This document shows positions 8,019-16,673 of a DNA stretch of 64,000 nucleotides, piece after piece (the first letter of the stretch is position 1; each line of letters opens with the position of its first letter). The notes beneath the pieces are model-generated. The model was not told where the DNA came from. It was given only the letters and a program-made list of their open reading frames with translations, and made no database searches. A program made the translations under genes and the position numbers. Source of the stretch: Candidatus Avispirillum faecium (lineage in GTDB: Bacteria > Bacillota > Clostridia > Oscillospirales > CAG-272); NCBI GenBank assembly GCA_904396155.1, contig CAJFOI010000030.1, positions 1-64,000 of the forward strand, written 5' to 3'.

Positions 8019-8690
8019 ATGCAATATAAAGCCACCGTCCGCGGGCGCTTCATCGCCCGCCCCAATCGGTTTGTCGCCCTGGCGGAAGTAGAGGGCGCAG
8101 AACGGGTGTGCCACGTGAAAAACACAGGCCGCTGCCGGGAGCTGCTGGTCCCCGGCGCACCTGTAGTGCTGTGTGCCGCAGAAAATCCCCATCGAAAGAC
8201 AGCCTACGATCTGATTGCAGTGGAAAAAGGCGACCGGCTCATCAACATCGATTCCCAGGCCCCCAACCGGGCGGCCGCAGAGTATTTGCCGACGCTTTTC
8301 CCCGGCGGAAAAATTTTGCCGGAATATAAAATAGAAGATTCTCGTCTGGATTTTTGCATAAAGACCGCTGCGGGCCCCGTATATCTGGAAGTAAAAGGGG
8401 TCACACTGGAAGAGGACGGCATCTCCCTTTTCCCAGATGCTCCCACCCGGCGGGGTGTGAAGCATCTGCACACCCTTGCGCGCCTGGCCGGCCAGGGACA
8501 GCACGCCTGCGTTTTGTTTGTGATCCAGATGGAGGGCATCTCCTGCTTTACCCCCAACCGCAAAACCGACCCCGTCTTTGCCGACGCATTGGCAGAGGCC
8601 GCAGACGCCGGCGTATGTCTGCGCGCTGTGGACTGTGTCGTGACGGAAAACCGCATGGATATACGCAATCCGGTGGAGATTCGGCTGTAG
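8019..8690 (+). CDS. sfsA: SfsA family DNA/RNA nuclease
   Basis: The 223-residue protein has family length. It shows the SfsA landmarks HVKNTGRCRELL (residues about 31-42), INIDSQAPN (about 74-82) and LEVKGVTLEEDG (about 119-130) followed by FPDAPTRRGVKHL. E. coli SfsA was named for sugar fermentation stimulation; later work assigns nuclease activity to a PD-(D/E)xK-like fold. ATG 8019 is set by CAGGAGG at 8004-8010. The frame extends upstream through repeat sequence, which I exclude. It converges with the minus-strand gene ending at 8775. Confidence 0.9.
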   Translation: MQYKATVRGRFIARPNRFVALAEVEGAERVCHVKNTGRCRELLVPGAPVVLCAAENPHRKTAYDLIAVEKGDRLINIDSQAPNRAAAEYLPTLFPGGKILPEYKIEDSRLDFCIKTAAGPVYLEVKGVTLEEDGISLFPDAPTRRGVKHLHTLARLAGQGQHACVLFVIQMEGISCFTPNRKTDPVFADALAEAADAGVCLRAVDCVVTENRMDIRNPVEIRL

Positions 8691-8704
8691 CGTTGTATAG
8701 GATA

Positions 8705-8746
8705 ATATATTATATATGTTACATATAAGTAACATATATAATATAT
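8705..8746. terminator. AT-only perfect inverted repeat between convergent genes
   Basis: There are two 18-base arms (8705-8722 and 8729-8746) with perfect pairing and a six-base AT loop. Apart from two G/C pairs near the loop end the stem is all A/T. Its position between the 3' ends of sfsA and the minus-strand DUF6514-like gene suggests a bidirectional terminator or insulator, although a GC-poor stem is atypical. Confidence 0.55.
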
Positions 8747-8774
8747 AAAATAATACAAGCTGCACCGGATCGGG

Positions 8775-9086
8775 CTATATGGCAAACAAATCGTCAATCA
8801 CTTCGTCCAGAGTGCAAGGTGTCACCAGACCTCTGCTGATGAGATCAAAGATGCGTTCCGCCTCCGTCTGGCTTCTGGTGAGATCGGGAAGGTTGCGCAC
8901 TTCTCTGCGTGTGCCGCCTGCGTCTATCTTGGTTACGGTGAGGGAATACATGGCTGTGTGCTGGAGTGGATTTGGCGGGAGCGGCTCTTCTGTCAGACGG
9001 TAAAGGAGGATGATATCTCCCGCCGCCCGCTTGATGGACATACGAATCACTCCCTGCAGTTTGTTCTCCGAATGGTTTTGTGTCAT
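8775..9086 (-). CDS. DUF6514-like small protein
   Basis: The 103-residue cytoplasmic protein ends in LTRSQTEAERIFDLISRGLVTPCTLDEVIDDLF. The order 'short strand, then helix with regularly spaced acidic residues, then a closing DEVIDDLF' is what I associate with the DUF6514 family of Clostridia. Function is unknown. The frame stays open upstream to 9383, but the added residues look like translated AT-rich noncoding DNA. Start 9086 has GAAAGGG about nine bases upstream and a promoter behind it. Confidence 0.65.
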   Translation of the reverse strand: MTQNHSENKLQGVIRMSIKRAAGDIILLYRLTEEPLPPNPLQHTAMYSLTVTKIDAGGTRREVRNLPDLTRSQTEAERIFDLISRGLVTPCTLDEVIDDLFAI

Positions 9087-9116
9087 ACCGACCGCCCTTT
9101 CTATAAGTTTGATCCT

Positions 9117-9125
9117 ATTATAACA
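9117..9125 (-). promoter_or_regulatory. Extended -10 promoter of the DUF6514-like gene
   Basis: On the minus strand the bases read TGTTATAAT, an extended -10 element, about 31 bases before ATG 9086. The -35 position is weak, as is usual for extended -10 promoters. Confidence 0.5.
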
Positions 9126-9486
9126 GGGGTACAGGATTTGAAGATTAAGACAGGTGTGCATTTTTGGCAAAAACCGATTTTCTTTGCGCAGATTCGACAA
9201 AACGGGACACAGCGAAAACCACAGTAAAATCAGGGGTTTTCGGGATCTTTTTCTACAATTACCTATTTTCCTTATTTTTCCAAATTGATTATAAATTTTC
9301 AACATATGGTATATTGGCCGATTGGCGCGGCAGAAAAAACACATTTTATGGGAATTGGCAAAGATTTTTGCCCAAAAAGGCAAAAAAATTTTTATAAATC
9401 GTTTAATTTGGGTGAATTATTAAATTTTTCGCGATTCTTTTAATAATAAATTATTCATAAAACGATGTTATAATCGGAGGAAATCA
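9126..9486. other. AT-rich intergenic stretch, no gene seen
   Basis: Roughly 360 bases between the divergent DUF6514-like and CBS genes. It is very A/T-rich with several TTTAATAATAAATTATT-like runs near 9438-9456. I see no open reading frame with a ribosome binding site and no RNA gene. It must carry the promoter of the CBS gene, but no convincing -35/-10 pair with room for the ribosome binding site stands out. Confidence 0.5.
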
Positions 9487-10179
9487 ATGGACAACAGTGA
9501 GCATTTTTTGAACCTGTACCGGGATTTGGAAGAGGCGCTGGGTGCGAAATATCAAATGCGCACAGGGGCTGTGCAGCATTTTGCCGCCAGGGAGGGGAGC
9601 CGGTGGTCCGAGGAGCTGACCCTGTTTCGGGAAATGCGCAATCTCTTGTCCCATCATGCAAAAATCGACGCACAGCCGCCGGTACAGCCCACAAACCCGA
9701 CGATTAAGATTTTGGAAGAGATCCTGGAATATGTGCGCCATCCGCCGGTGGCGCTGTCTATCTCCACCCGGACGGATCAGCTTCACTGTGCCGATGGAAG
9801 CGAGCTGGTGACAGAATTGCTGGAGGTGATGGAGCAGCGGGGGTTTTCTCATATTCCGGTGGTGGACGGACGGCGGCACCTGACCGGGGTGTTCAGTGTG
9901 GGATCTCTGTTTGCCTTTTCCCGGGCGCGGCCGGAGCTGCCGACGGCGGGTCTGCGGGTGCGGGATATGGCGGCGGTGCTGCCGCCGGAGAAGCATGTGA
10001 TGGAAAAGTTTTATTTTGTGGATCGGGAGGCGTCCTGCTACGAGCTGCGGCGCCTGTTTCAAAAGCGGGATGCGAGCAGCCGGCGGGTCGCGGCGATTTT
10101 TGTCACGGCAGGGGGAAATGAAAAAAGTCCCCTGATGGGGATGATCACGCCCTGGGATGTGCTGCGGGCGGAGCAGTAA
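9487..10179 (+). CDS. HEPN-like domain plus CBS pair protein
   Basis: The 230-residue cytoplasmic protein has an N-terminal helical domain (about 1-80) with EMRNLLSHH, an RN-x3-H arrangement as in HEPN-type domains. Two CBS motifs follow (about 85-150 and 158-225), including GFSHIPVVDG, LTGVFSVGSLF and GMITPWDVLR. CBS pairs usually bind adenine nucleotides and gate a partner domain. The likely role is therefore a nucleotide-sensing regulator or a nucleotide-controlled RNase-like module; activity is inference. The ribosome binding site GGAGG lies at 9476-9480. The gene ends at a strong bidirectional terminator. Confidence 0.7.
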   Translation: MDNSEHFLNLYRDLEEALGAKYQMRTGAVQHFAAREGSRWSEELTLFREMRNLLSHHAKIDAQPPVQPTNPTIKILEEILEYVRHPPVALSISTRTDQLHCADGSELVTELLEVMEQRGFSHIPVVDGRRHLTGVFSVGSLFAFSRARPELPTAGLRVRDMAAVLPPEKHVMEKFYFVDREASCYELRRLFQKRDASSRRVAAIFVTAGGNEKSPLMGMITPWDVLRAEQ

Positions 10180-10189
10180 AAGAGAAAGG

Positions 10190-10225
10190 AAAAGGGAGCA
10201 GATGGCCTGCTCCCTTTTGTATTTT
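10190..10225. terminator. Bidirectional terminator between CBS and CotH genes
   Basis: Perfect 11-bp stem AAAAGGGAGCA/TGCTCCCTTTT (10190-10200, 10208-10218) with a seven-base loop, then GTATTTTT on the plus strand. The convergent CotH gene ends at 10225, so the hairpin can serve both transcripts. Confidence 0.85.
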
Positions 10226-12747
10226 TATGCTTCGCTGTTCAGGGTCGTATCGATCCAGGTCCAGCGCCGGAGAACGAAATCCCGCAGGTATTCCACCTGG
10301 GATGCGTAGGTGTTCTTGTCGTAGAGGACTTCCGGCTCCATGCCCACCCGGGTGGACACGATGTCCCACCGGTCAAAATTGTTCTCTGCGGAGGGGGCCG
10401 TACAGCGGTATCCCTCCTCGATGGCCGCGAGCGCCGTTTGCAGGAGCACATCCTTTACATCGTTCCAGCGCGCCCGCAGCTGCGTCACGAAAGTCTCGTC
10501 CTCCATCAGCCTGCACATCCAATTGTCACGGACGTATCCGTTTTCGACGCTGAGACATGCCCAGATGTCATAATCGTTCAAGTCTGCGATGTTGTTGCCG
10601 AATGCCAGATCAAAGTCCCACACCTGGGACATTTTCAGCTTTTCTCCCGGATTCTTGGTCATATAGACGCTGCGCCGGAAGCAGGAATCCGTGTTGTAGG
10701 TGAATTCCGTCAGAATAAACCAGTCGATGAGGGAGGGAATGTCGATGTAGTCTTCGTAATTTTTCAGTGCGTCGACAGCATGGTCTGCGGCGTTCAGGTA
10801 GTTTTCGAGAAACGCAAGCGTCTGCTGATCCGGGTTTTCAGGCTCCAGGACCCCGACGCTGTTTAACATATAGGAAGAGAACACCGTGTGTCCGCTCTCC
10901 GGATCTACGCCCAGCTCCAAAAGAAATCCGGTGTCCACATCGCCCGCGTCCTCCCGGAGGAACAGCCGGCCGTCTTCCACTTCCACCTGCTCTCCCAGAG
11001 AGTAGACGCCCACGTATTCTCCGTTGAGAAAAACATCCACCGGATACTGGGAGGCATAGCAGTCCATCTGGTCCAGAACCTTGGCGCACTCCAGCGCCAC
11101 TGTATTGCGCAGCAGACTCTTGTCGGCAAAATTTGCAAGAAGCACCCAGTCTGTGGCTGCTTCCATCCCCAAAACGGATACCTTTTCGGAAAATTTCAGC
11201 CGGTAGGGTTTTTTCGCCGACCAGGTCCAGGTGGAGTTTCCCCGCCCGCGGATCTGGGCCGCGCTGGATTCCAGGGAGGGCAGCCCGTCGGCAAAGTCGC
11301 TCTCGATGGAGACGGTGGCGCCGATATATTCCTCCCTGGAGGTAATGCCCCTGCCGCCCTCCGTTTCGATGCACACCACCGGCAGCCGGAGGGGACAGAT
11401 GGTTTCCATGTAATAGAGGGCTTCTTTCGATCCGTTGGACAGAGTGAAATAACAGCCCAGGGAGTTTGTCAAATCCACAGTGCCGTCCTCGTTTGCGTTT
11501 ACCTGGGCAAAGGTCACTGTATAGCCCTCCGGCGGCGTGACGGTCAGATGCGCATTTTGCAGGCAGGAGGGAGCTGCGGCGCAGTCTACCGTGGCGGAAA
11601 GGGTAAAGGGATCTTCCCCCTCCTGCCAGAATACATCCTCTGTGATGTAGCTGCCCTCCGCCGCCTGCAGGGAAATCTCCGGCGCCGCGATGTCGTCCCC
11701 GCCCGGCACATAGGCGGCGGGATCTTCGCCATTATAGGATGCAATGTCATAAAGCTGCGCCGCTCTGTGGAGCGGCGGACCGTCTTTTTCCCAGAGAAGG
11801 GAGCAGGCAGGTGCGTCCAGGCGGAGCTTTTCCGGGGGAAAAGCGCCCTCCAGACAGATCTCTCCGGATCGATCCGTCTCGATGGCGATGGATTCCTCCA
11901 GCGTGACGCCTGCGTCTATGAGCGTCACGGGATTTTCAAATACGATCGGCCGGTCCGTGGTGAACGCACCCAGGCGCACGGGGGCGTCGCCTGCCTGGAC
12001 ATACGCGGGTCCCCCCGCGAGGGTTTCCAGCTCCTCTGGGGAGGAGACCGTGACGGTCCCGTCCAGCGCCGTGCCGTTCAGGGATGCAGCTGCCACCTGA
12101 AAGGAGAGGTTTTCCGGTACGAGACTGTCGGGGATGCAGATGTGACACGCCGGGGCGCGGGCGTAAAAATCGGCGGCGGTGATGTCCCCGGAGAGGGACA
12201 GGGTGCCTTCTTGTGCACAGGCAAAGGAGAGGGTTTCAGAGACGGACAGCGTGTGCCCGTCGGCGGACAGCGTCAGGGGCGCAAGAAAGGCCAGCGAGCC
12301 CTCCAGGGAGATGTCCTGGAGCAGGAGAATGTCGGGCGCCTGAGTGTCCGCCGCGGCCGTCAGACCCGCGGCGGACAGGATATAAGCGCAGTCCGTACCG
12401 TCTTGGGAGAGTCGGACGCCGTCGTTTATAGGTGTCTTTTGTTCCAGCGTCAGGCGTTCCGTGGACCTGCCGCCCGCCGGGGCGGTCAGCGTGACGCAGC
12501 CCCCTTCTGCCGCGCTCGTGTACAGGGTGAGTGTCGCGTCTGTGTCTGTATTGTTGTAGAGGGCAAGGCGCACGCGGCCGGAGAGGACGGCCTGGCGCAG
12601 CGCCGGTCCGTCTTCCGTGGAGAAAAGCAGTGCGTGGTCTGCGTACAGCCAGAGGCCGGGGCCCTCTCCTCCGCCGCAGGATACGAGGGGGGCGATCCAA
12701 AAGAACAGCAGCAAAAAAAGGCCTGCCAGTAGGATTCTTTTTTGCAT
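10225..12747 (-). CDS. CotH-kinase domain lipoprotein
   Basis: The 840-residue exported protein starts with a lipoprotein signal (PLVSC, lipidated Cys24). A long beta-rich, repetitive region (about 30-470) follows, then a CotH-like kinase domain (about 490-800). The domain shows RGRGNSTW, KKPYRLKF, DWVLLANFADKSLLRN and the late VWDFDLAFGN carrying the metal-binding Asp pair. CotH phosphorylates spore-coat proteins in Bacillus; surface-anchored relatives in gut anaerobes have unknown targets. Start 12747 has GGAGGCG upstream. A 614-residue frame on the opposite strand is a shadow. Confidence 0.85.
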   Translation of the reverse strand: MQKRILLAGLFLLLFFWIAPLVSCGGGEGPGLWLYADHALLFSTEDGPALRQAVLSGRVRLALYNNTDTDATLTLYTSAAEGGCVTLTAPAGGRSTERLTLEQKTPINDGVRLSQDGTDCAYILSAAGLTAAADTQAPDILLLQDISLEGSLAFLAPLTLSADGHTLSVSETLSFACAQEGTLSLSGDITAADFYARAPACHICIPDSLVPENLSFQVAAASLNGTALDGTVTVSSPEELETLAGGPAYVQAGDAPVRLGAFTTDRPIVFENPVTLIDAGVTLEESIAIETDRSGEICLEGAFPPEKLRLDAPACSLLWEKDGPPLHRAAQLYDIASYNGEDPAAYVPGGDDIAAPEISLQAAEGSYITEDVFWQEGEDPFTLSATVDCAAAPSCLQNAHLTVTPPEGYTVTFAQVNANEDGTVDLTNSLGCYFTLSNGSKEALYYMETICPLRLPVVCIETEGGRGITSREEYIGATVSIESDFADGLPSLESSAAQIRGRGNSTWTWSAKKPYRLKFSEKVSVLGMEAATDWVLLANFADKSLLRNTVALECAKVLDQMDCYASQYPVDVFLNGEYVGVYSLGEQVEVEDGRLFLREDAGDVDTGFLLELGVDPESGHTVFSSYMLNSVGVLEPENPDQQTLAFLENYLNAADHAVDALKNYEDYIDIPSLIDWFILTEFTYNTDSCFRRSVYMTKNPGEKLKMSQVWDFDLAFGNNIADLNDYDIWACLSVENGYVRDNWMCRLMEDETFVTQLRARWNDVKDVLLQTALAAIEEGYRCTAPSAENNFDRWDIVSTRVGMEPEVLYDKNTYASQVEYLRDFVLRRWTWIDTTLNSEA

Positions 12748-12878
12748 ACGGCGCCTCCTTTGCCGGGCTTTTTCCTTTTTATCATTGTATCAAAAAACAA
12801 ATCTGTTTGCCACAAAAGGAGAAAAAGTTTACAGATAGATAAAAAACAAGAGATGTTCGTATAAATGGGTTTGTTTTA

Positions 12879-13157
12879 ACAACCCCTCCGTCAGCTACGC
12901 TGCCACCTCCCCTTCACGAGGAAGGGGAGGCTTTATTTAATGTAGCTACGCTGCCACCACCCCAGCATCTCCTTCGGAGTTGCACTGCAGGTGAGGCTTA
13001 AATTGAGGCAATGCTCCATATGGAGAGGCATAAAAAAAGCCCCCTTGTGGGGAGGCATAAGCAAAGAGGCTCCCCTGTGGGGATGTGGGGGCGTAAGAAA
13101 AAGCCCCCCTTGCGTAAAGGGGGGTGTCGACGCAGTCGACGGGGGGGGATTGTCGTT
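12879..13157. repeat. Modular palindromic intergenic repeat cluster 4
   Basis: In minus orientation this is an ACAACCCCTCCGTCAGCTACGCTG hairpin module ending GGGGAGGCTTTA (12879-12940). A degenerate unit follows (CACCACCCCAGCATCTCC, 12953-13005), then shortened GCCCCCTTGTGGGGAGGC pieces, and a module with the inner stem GTCGAC/GTCGAC ending GGGGGATTGTCG near 13155. It separates the divergent CotH gene and the 3' end of the ABC-F gene. Confidence 0.8.
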
Positions 13158-13167
13158 CTCTGTACCT

Positions 13168-15090
13168 TCAATTCTCCGCCTCTCCCGCTGTCGAATACGA
13201 TTCCTCTTCCTCATACAGCTGCATGAGCTGATCCTCTACGTAGATCCGCTGATCCTCCAGCTGGGCTGCCTTCACATAATCAGCGGCGTCCTCTCCGTAC
13301 AGCCGGTCGGTGATGTCCGCAAGCTCTTTCTCCAGCCGTGCGATTTCCGAAATCACCTTTTTTCGCCGCGCTTCCTTTCGCCGCAGCACGGCCTGCTCTT
13401 CCTTCTTTTTCAAATACAGTTCCTTGCCGCTGGGGGCAGGTGCCGCCTGTGGGGCCTTTTCTGCTTTCGGCGTGCCGGCCTCTGCGGCGGCCATGTATTC
13501 CTCGTAGCCCCCGCGAAAGTCCCGCACCTGTTCTCCCAGGGCGAGGATGCGCGTGGCCAGCCGCCGGATGAAGTACCGGTCGTGGGATACGGCGATCACC
13601 GTTCCCTCAAAGGCTTCCAGGGCGTTTTCCAGGGCTTCTCTGGAGGAGATGTCCAGGTGGTTGGTGGGCTCGTCCAGGATCAGCACGTTTACCTTGGACA
13701 GGATCAGCTTTGCCAGGGTCAGCCGCGCCCGCTCTCCCCCGGACAGGACGGAAACCGTTTTTTCCACGTCCTCCCCGCGGAACATAAATACGGCCAGCAC
13801 CCTGTACAGCTCCTGCCGGCCGATGGTGGGATAGGCGTCCCACAGCTCGTCCAGCACAGTCTTTGTGGGGGACAGGTTTTGATTTTCCTGGTCGTAGTAC
13901 CCCAAGCGCACATTGTAGCCGAAGGTCACGCTGCCCGCCCGGAGCGGGATCTTTCCCAAAAGGACTTTCAGCAGCGTGGATTTCCCGCAGCCGTTGGGCC
14001 CGGCGACGATCAGCCGCTCGCCCCGCTTGACGCTGAAGGACAGATCGGTAAATAGATTGCTGCCTCCAAAGCCCGCCGTCAGATTTTTTACATCCAGCAC
14101 GTCGTTTCCCGAACGGACTGCCTTGGAAAAGGCAAATTGAAGGGTGCTGGGTGCGTCCTGTGGTTTTTCCACCTTCTCCATGCGGGCAATGGCCTTTTCC
14201 CGGCTTTCCGCCGCGATGATATTTCGCTCCCGGTTCCACCGGCGCTGCTGCTCGATAAAGGCCTCCAGCCGTGCGATCTCCCGCTGCTGGAGCAGGTACT
14301 GCTTTTCCTGGGCGGCCCGGTCCGCCTCCTTTTGTTTTTTGTATTCCGTGTAGGCGCAGTTGTACAGCTTGGCCTTGTGGTGTTCGATGTCCAGAGTCTT
14401 GTTTGTGACCCGGTCCAGAAAATACCGGTCGTGGCTCACCAGCAGCAGGGTCTTTTTGTATCCGGTCAGATGTCCCTCCAGCCAGGTCATGGTGTCCAGG
14501 TCCAGATGGTTGGTGGGCTCGTCCAGTATCAAGATGTCCGGCTCCCGGAACAATAGCCGCGCCAGTGCCAGACGGGTGCGCTGCCCACCGGACAGGGTGG
14601 TGACGCTGCGGCTGTAGGTGTCCTCCCCAAAGCCCAGCTTTGTCAGCAGGCTTTTGCACCGGGATTTGTAGTGGAGTCCGCCTCCTTCGATAAAGCGGGC
14701 GTTCAGCCGCTCGTATGTATCACTGAGGGAAAGCAGCTGCTGGGGAGAGGCCGTCTGCATCTCTTCCTCCAGCTGCGCCAGCCGTGCCTCGTCCCGGCAC
14801 AGATTCGGAAAAGCGGCATACATCTGAGAGAGCACCGTGTCCTCTCCCTCCAGTACCTGAAAGGGATCGTCCTGCTGCAGCATTCCCACCGTCTTGTCTT
14901 TCGCCAGATAAACGCTGCCTTCTTCCGGCGTCTCCTTGCCGGTGATCAGCCGCAGCAGCGTGGTTTTTCCGCTGCCGTTTACCCCCACGATTCCCAGCCG
15001 GTCCCCCTCCTCTACGGAAAAGGTGATTTTCGAGAGAATGGGCCTGGTTCCCACATGGAAGGACAGGTTCCTTACACTGAGTGCGATCAT
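13168..15090 (-). CDS. ABC-F family ATP-binding protein
   Basis: The 640-residue soluble protein carries two ABC ATPase cassettes and no membrane segments. The Walker A motifs are GVNGSGKTT (residues about 36-44) and GPNGCGKST (about 355). The signatures are LSGGQRTRLALARLL and LSGGERARLTLAKLI, each followed by LILDEPTNHLD. A charged linker between the domains (about 235-300) and a coiled-coil C-terminal tail (about 555-630) match the Uup/YdiF-like ABC-F group. ABC-F proteins act on the ribosome in translation or antibiotic protection; nothing here marks it as a resistance determinant. Start 15090 has AAAGGA upstream. Confidence 0.92.
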   Translation of the reverse strand: MIALSVRNLSFHVGTRPILSKITFSVEEGDRLGIVGVNGSGKTTLLRLITGKETPEEGSVYLAKDKTVGMLQQDDPFQVLEGEDTVLSQMYAAFPNLCRDEARLAQLEEEMQTASPQQLLSLSDTYERLNARFIEGGGLHYKSRCKSLLTKLGFGEDTYSRSVTTLSGGQRTRLALARLLFREPDILILDEPTNHLDLDTMTWLEGHLTGYKKTLLLVSHDRYFLDRVTNKTLDIEHHKAKLYNCAYTEYKKQKEADRAAQEKQYLLQQREIARLEAFIEQQRRWNRERNIIAAESREKAIARMEKVEKPQDAPSTLQFAFSKAVRSGNDVLDVKNLTAGFGGSNLFTDLSFSVKRGERLIVAGPNGCGKSTLLKVLLGKIPLRAGSVTFGYNVRLGYYDQENQNLSPTKTVLDELWDAYPTIGRQELYRVLAVFMFRGEDVEKTVSVLSGGERARLTLAKLILSKVNVLILDEPTNHLDISSREALENALEAFEGTVIAVSHDRYFIRRLATRILALGEQVRDFRGGYEEYMAAAEAGTPKAEKAPQAAPAPSGKELYLKKKEEQAVLRRKEARRKKVISEIARLEKELADITDRLYGEDAADYVKAAQLEDQRIYVEDQLMQLYEEEESYSTAGEAEN

Positions 15091-15136
15091 TGTTTTTCCT
15101 TTGTTCTTTCATCCTGTAGGTTGTCTTCAGAAAACA

Positions 15137-15161
15137 GACCTGCGCCCGGGAGACGCAGGTC
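15137..15161 (-). terminator. Terminator downstream of the TPM-domain gene
   Basis: Eight-bp stem GACCTGCG/CGCAGGTC (15137-15144, 15154-15161). On the minus strand it is followed by TGTTTTCTG, consistent with termination of the envelope-stress cluster before the ABC-F gene. Confidence 0.5.
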
Positions 15162-15172
15162 CCATGAAAAGC

Positions 15173-16087
15173 TCATCTTCGGCCGCCACCGCCGCCGCGG
15201 CTGCCGCCGCCTCCAAATCCACCGCCGCGTCCGCCGCCGAATCCACCGGTCCTGCCGCCGCCGAATCCGCCCGGGCGCGGACCGGGCCGCGGACCGGGAC
15301 CTGGGCCGAAGTGGTGGTGATGGTATCCGCCCCAAAAGGGGCGACGAAAACGGGGACCGCCGTAATATCCGGGTCCGCCGCAGGCACAGCAGGAGGAGCG
15401 CAGCAGCGCAAAAATCACAATGGCGATGGCGGCAAGGGTGAGCAGCAGGCCGATGATCCCGGAGAACAGGGTGCCTACAAAGCTCGCCGCGCCGCTCGTC
15501 CCTCCGCCGCCGGAGGGTCCCGCCGCCACCTCGGCATTGCCGTAACGGTAGGTAACGCCGTCCCAGCTGTCCACATCAATGCCATAGATCTGCTCCAGCG
15601 TTTGAGTCATCTCCTCGCAGAAGATCCTGACGGCGCTGTCGTATTCGTCCCGGTCAAAGGCGGCGCTCATGCCGCTCTCAAAGATCTGGTCCAGTACGGG
15701 GGAGGTGATCTTGTCCTCCAGACCGTAGCCCGGCGTCACCCAGTATTTGTAGGTGGAGAGCTCCATCACAAGAAGCACTCCGTTGTCTTCCTCTGCATCT
15801 CCGACCCCCCAGGCGTTGAAAAGATCGACGGCATATTCGCTCAGGTCGGAATACCCTGTTTTTTCTACGACAGCCACCGCGATCTGGGCGCCGGACAAGG
15901 CGTACAGAGCACGGGAGCAGCGATCGATATATGCCTCCGTCTCTTCCCCGATCACCCCCTCCGGATCGTATACATAGGTCCCCCGCGGGGCCTGGGGCAG
16001 GTCCGCCGCAGCGATCTGTCCGCCCATGCCCAAAAGAAGAAGCAGGGAAAAAAACAGTGCGGCGGCTTTTTTTGCGGCTGCAGACAT
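15173..16087 (-). CDS. TPM domain (YgcG-like) membrane protein
   Basis: The 304-residue protein has a signal peptide (1-27) and a TPM domain (about 38-160; VYDPEGVIG, VAVVEKTGYSD, DNGVLLVMELSTYKYWV, GYGLEDKIT). A membrane segment follows (about 203-228), then a striking Gly/Arg/His/Pro-rich tail of about 75 residues with a HHHH run. TPM proteins are often paired with LemA proteins, as here, and linked to envelope homeostasis. The tail resembles the low-complexity tails of other YgcG proteins. It is the last gene of the minus-strand cluster. Confidence 0.85.
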   Translation of the reverse strand: MSAAAKKAAALFFSLLLLLGMGGQIAAADLPQAPRGTYVYDPEGVIGEETEAYIDRCSRALYALSGAQIAVAVVEKTGYSDLSEYAVDLFNAWGVGDAEEDNGVLLVMELSTYKYWVTPGYGLEDKITSPVLDQIFESGMSAAFDRDEYDSAVRIFCEEMTQTLEQIYGIDVDSWDGVTYRYGNAEVAAGPSGGGGTSGAASFVGTLFSGIIGLLLTLAAIAIVIFALLRSSCCACGGPGYYGGPRFRRPFWGGYHHHHFGPGPGPRPGPRPGGFGGGRTGGFGGGRGGGFGGGGSRGGGGGRR

Positions 16088-16110
16088 ACAAAATCCTCTT
16101 TCACATAAAG

Positions 16111-16641
16111 TCAGTCGAAAACGACTGCTGTGTCCTTTGCAAACAGGGATGCGGGAAAGTGGGCGGTCACTTCATTGTACCGGCTGGCCGCCGCATTGTA
16201 ATCGTCATACTGGCGCAGGATGGACAGATCGCTTTCCAGCGCCATGTGGGCCCAGCGTGCCTCATCCTTGTATTCGCCCGATACAAGAAGGCGACTTTGC
16301 AGCGCCTGTGCGCTGCGCTGTACGGCGGTGTATGCGCCCTCCAGGGCGATGGGATCGTCCGCTTTTTCCGTCAGTGTCTGGGCGGCACTGCGCAGCGCGG
16401 CGCTGTCTTCATCCTCTCCCAGCACCGTCTGGCAGGCGGAGACGAAGGCTTCCGTATGATAGGCCAGATCCTCCAGGGTGGAGGAGACGCTCTCCCCGAA
16501 TTCATCCTCTTTGGTAAATTCCCGTTCCACCCGTCCGGCCTGAACCGCGACGCTGCGCCACACGCCGAAGACAATGGAGAAAAGGATCACCACGGCGAGG
16601 ACGGCCCCGGCCCTGGCTCTGTTTTTCAGAAAAAATTTCAT
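16111..16641 (-). CDS. LemA-like membrane-anchored protein
   Basis: The 176-residue protein has one N-terminal membrane segment (about 9-30) and a helical body ending in YNEVTAHFPASLFAK. This corresponds to the conserved YN...FP segment of LemA proteins. It is shorter and more divergent than the usual 185-200-residue LemA. The gene is 23 bases upstream of the TPM gene and 32 bases downstream of the TelA-like gene, a LemA-TPM pairing that supports the call. Start 16641 has AAGGAA upstream. Confidence 0.65.
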   Translation of the reverse strand: MKFFLKNRARAGAVLAVVILFSIVFGVWRSVAVQAGRVEREFTKEDEFGESVSSTLEDLAYHTEAFVSACQTVLGEDEDSAALRSAAQTLTEKADDPIALEGAYTAVQRSAQALQSRLLVSGEYKDEARWAHMALESDLSILRQYDDYNAAASRYNEVTAHFPASLFAKDTAVVFD

Positions 16642-16673
16642 GGAAATGGTTCCTTAACTGTACAGTTTCCGGC

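Noticed and set aside
9466-9474. TGTTATAAT as the promoter of the HEPN-CBS gene
   Set aside because: Transcription would start at about 9481, after the ribosome binding site GGAGG (9476-9480), leaving no leader. Probably a chance match in AT-rich DNA.
10888-12732. A 614-codon open frame on the plus strand inside the CotH gene
   Set aside because: The minus-strand gene has a lipoprotein signal, a CotH kinase motif set and a ribosome binding site; the plus-strand frame has none of these.
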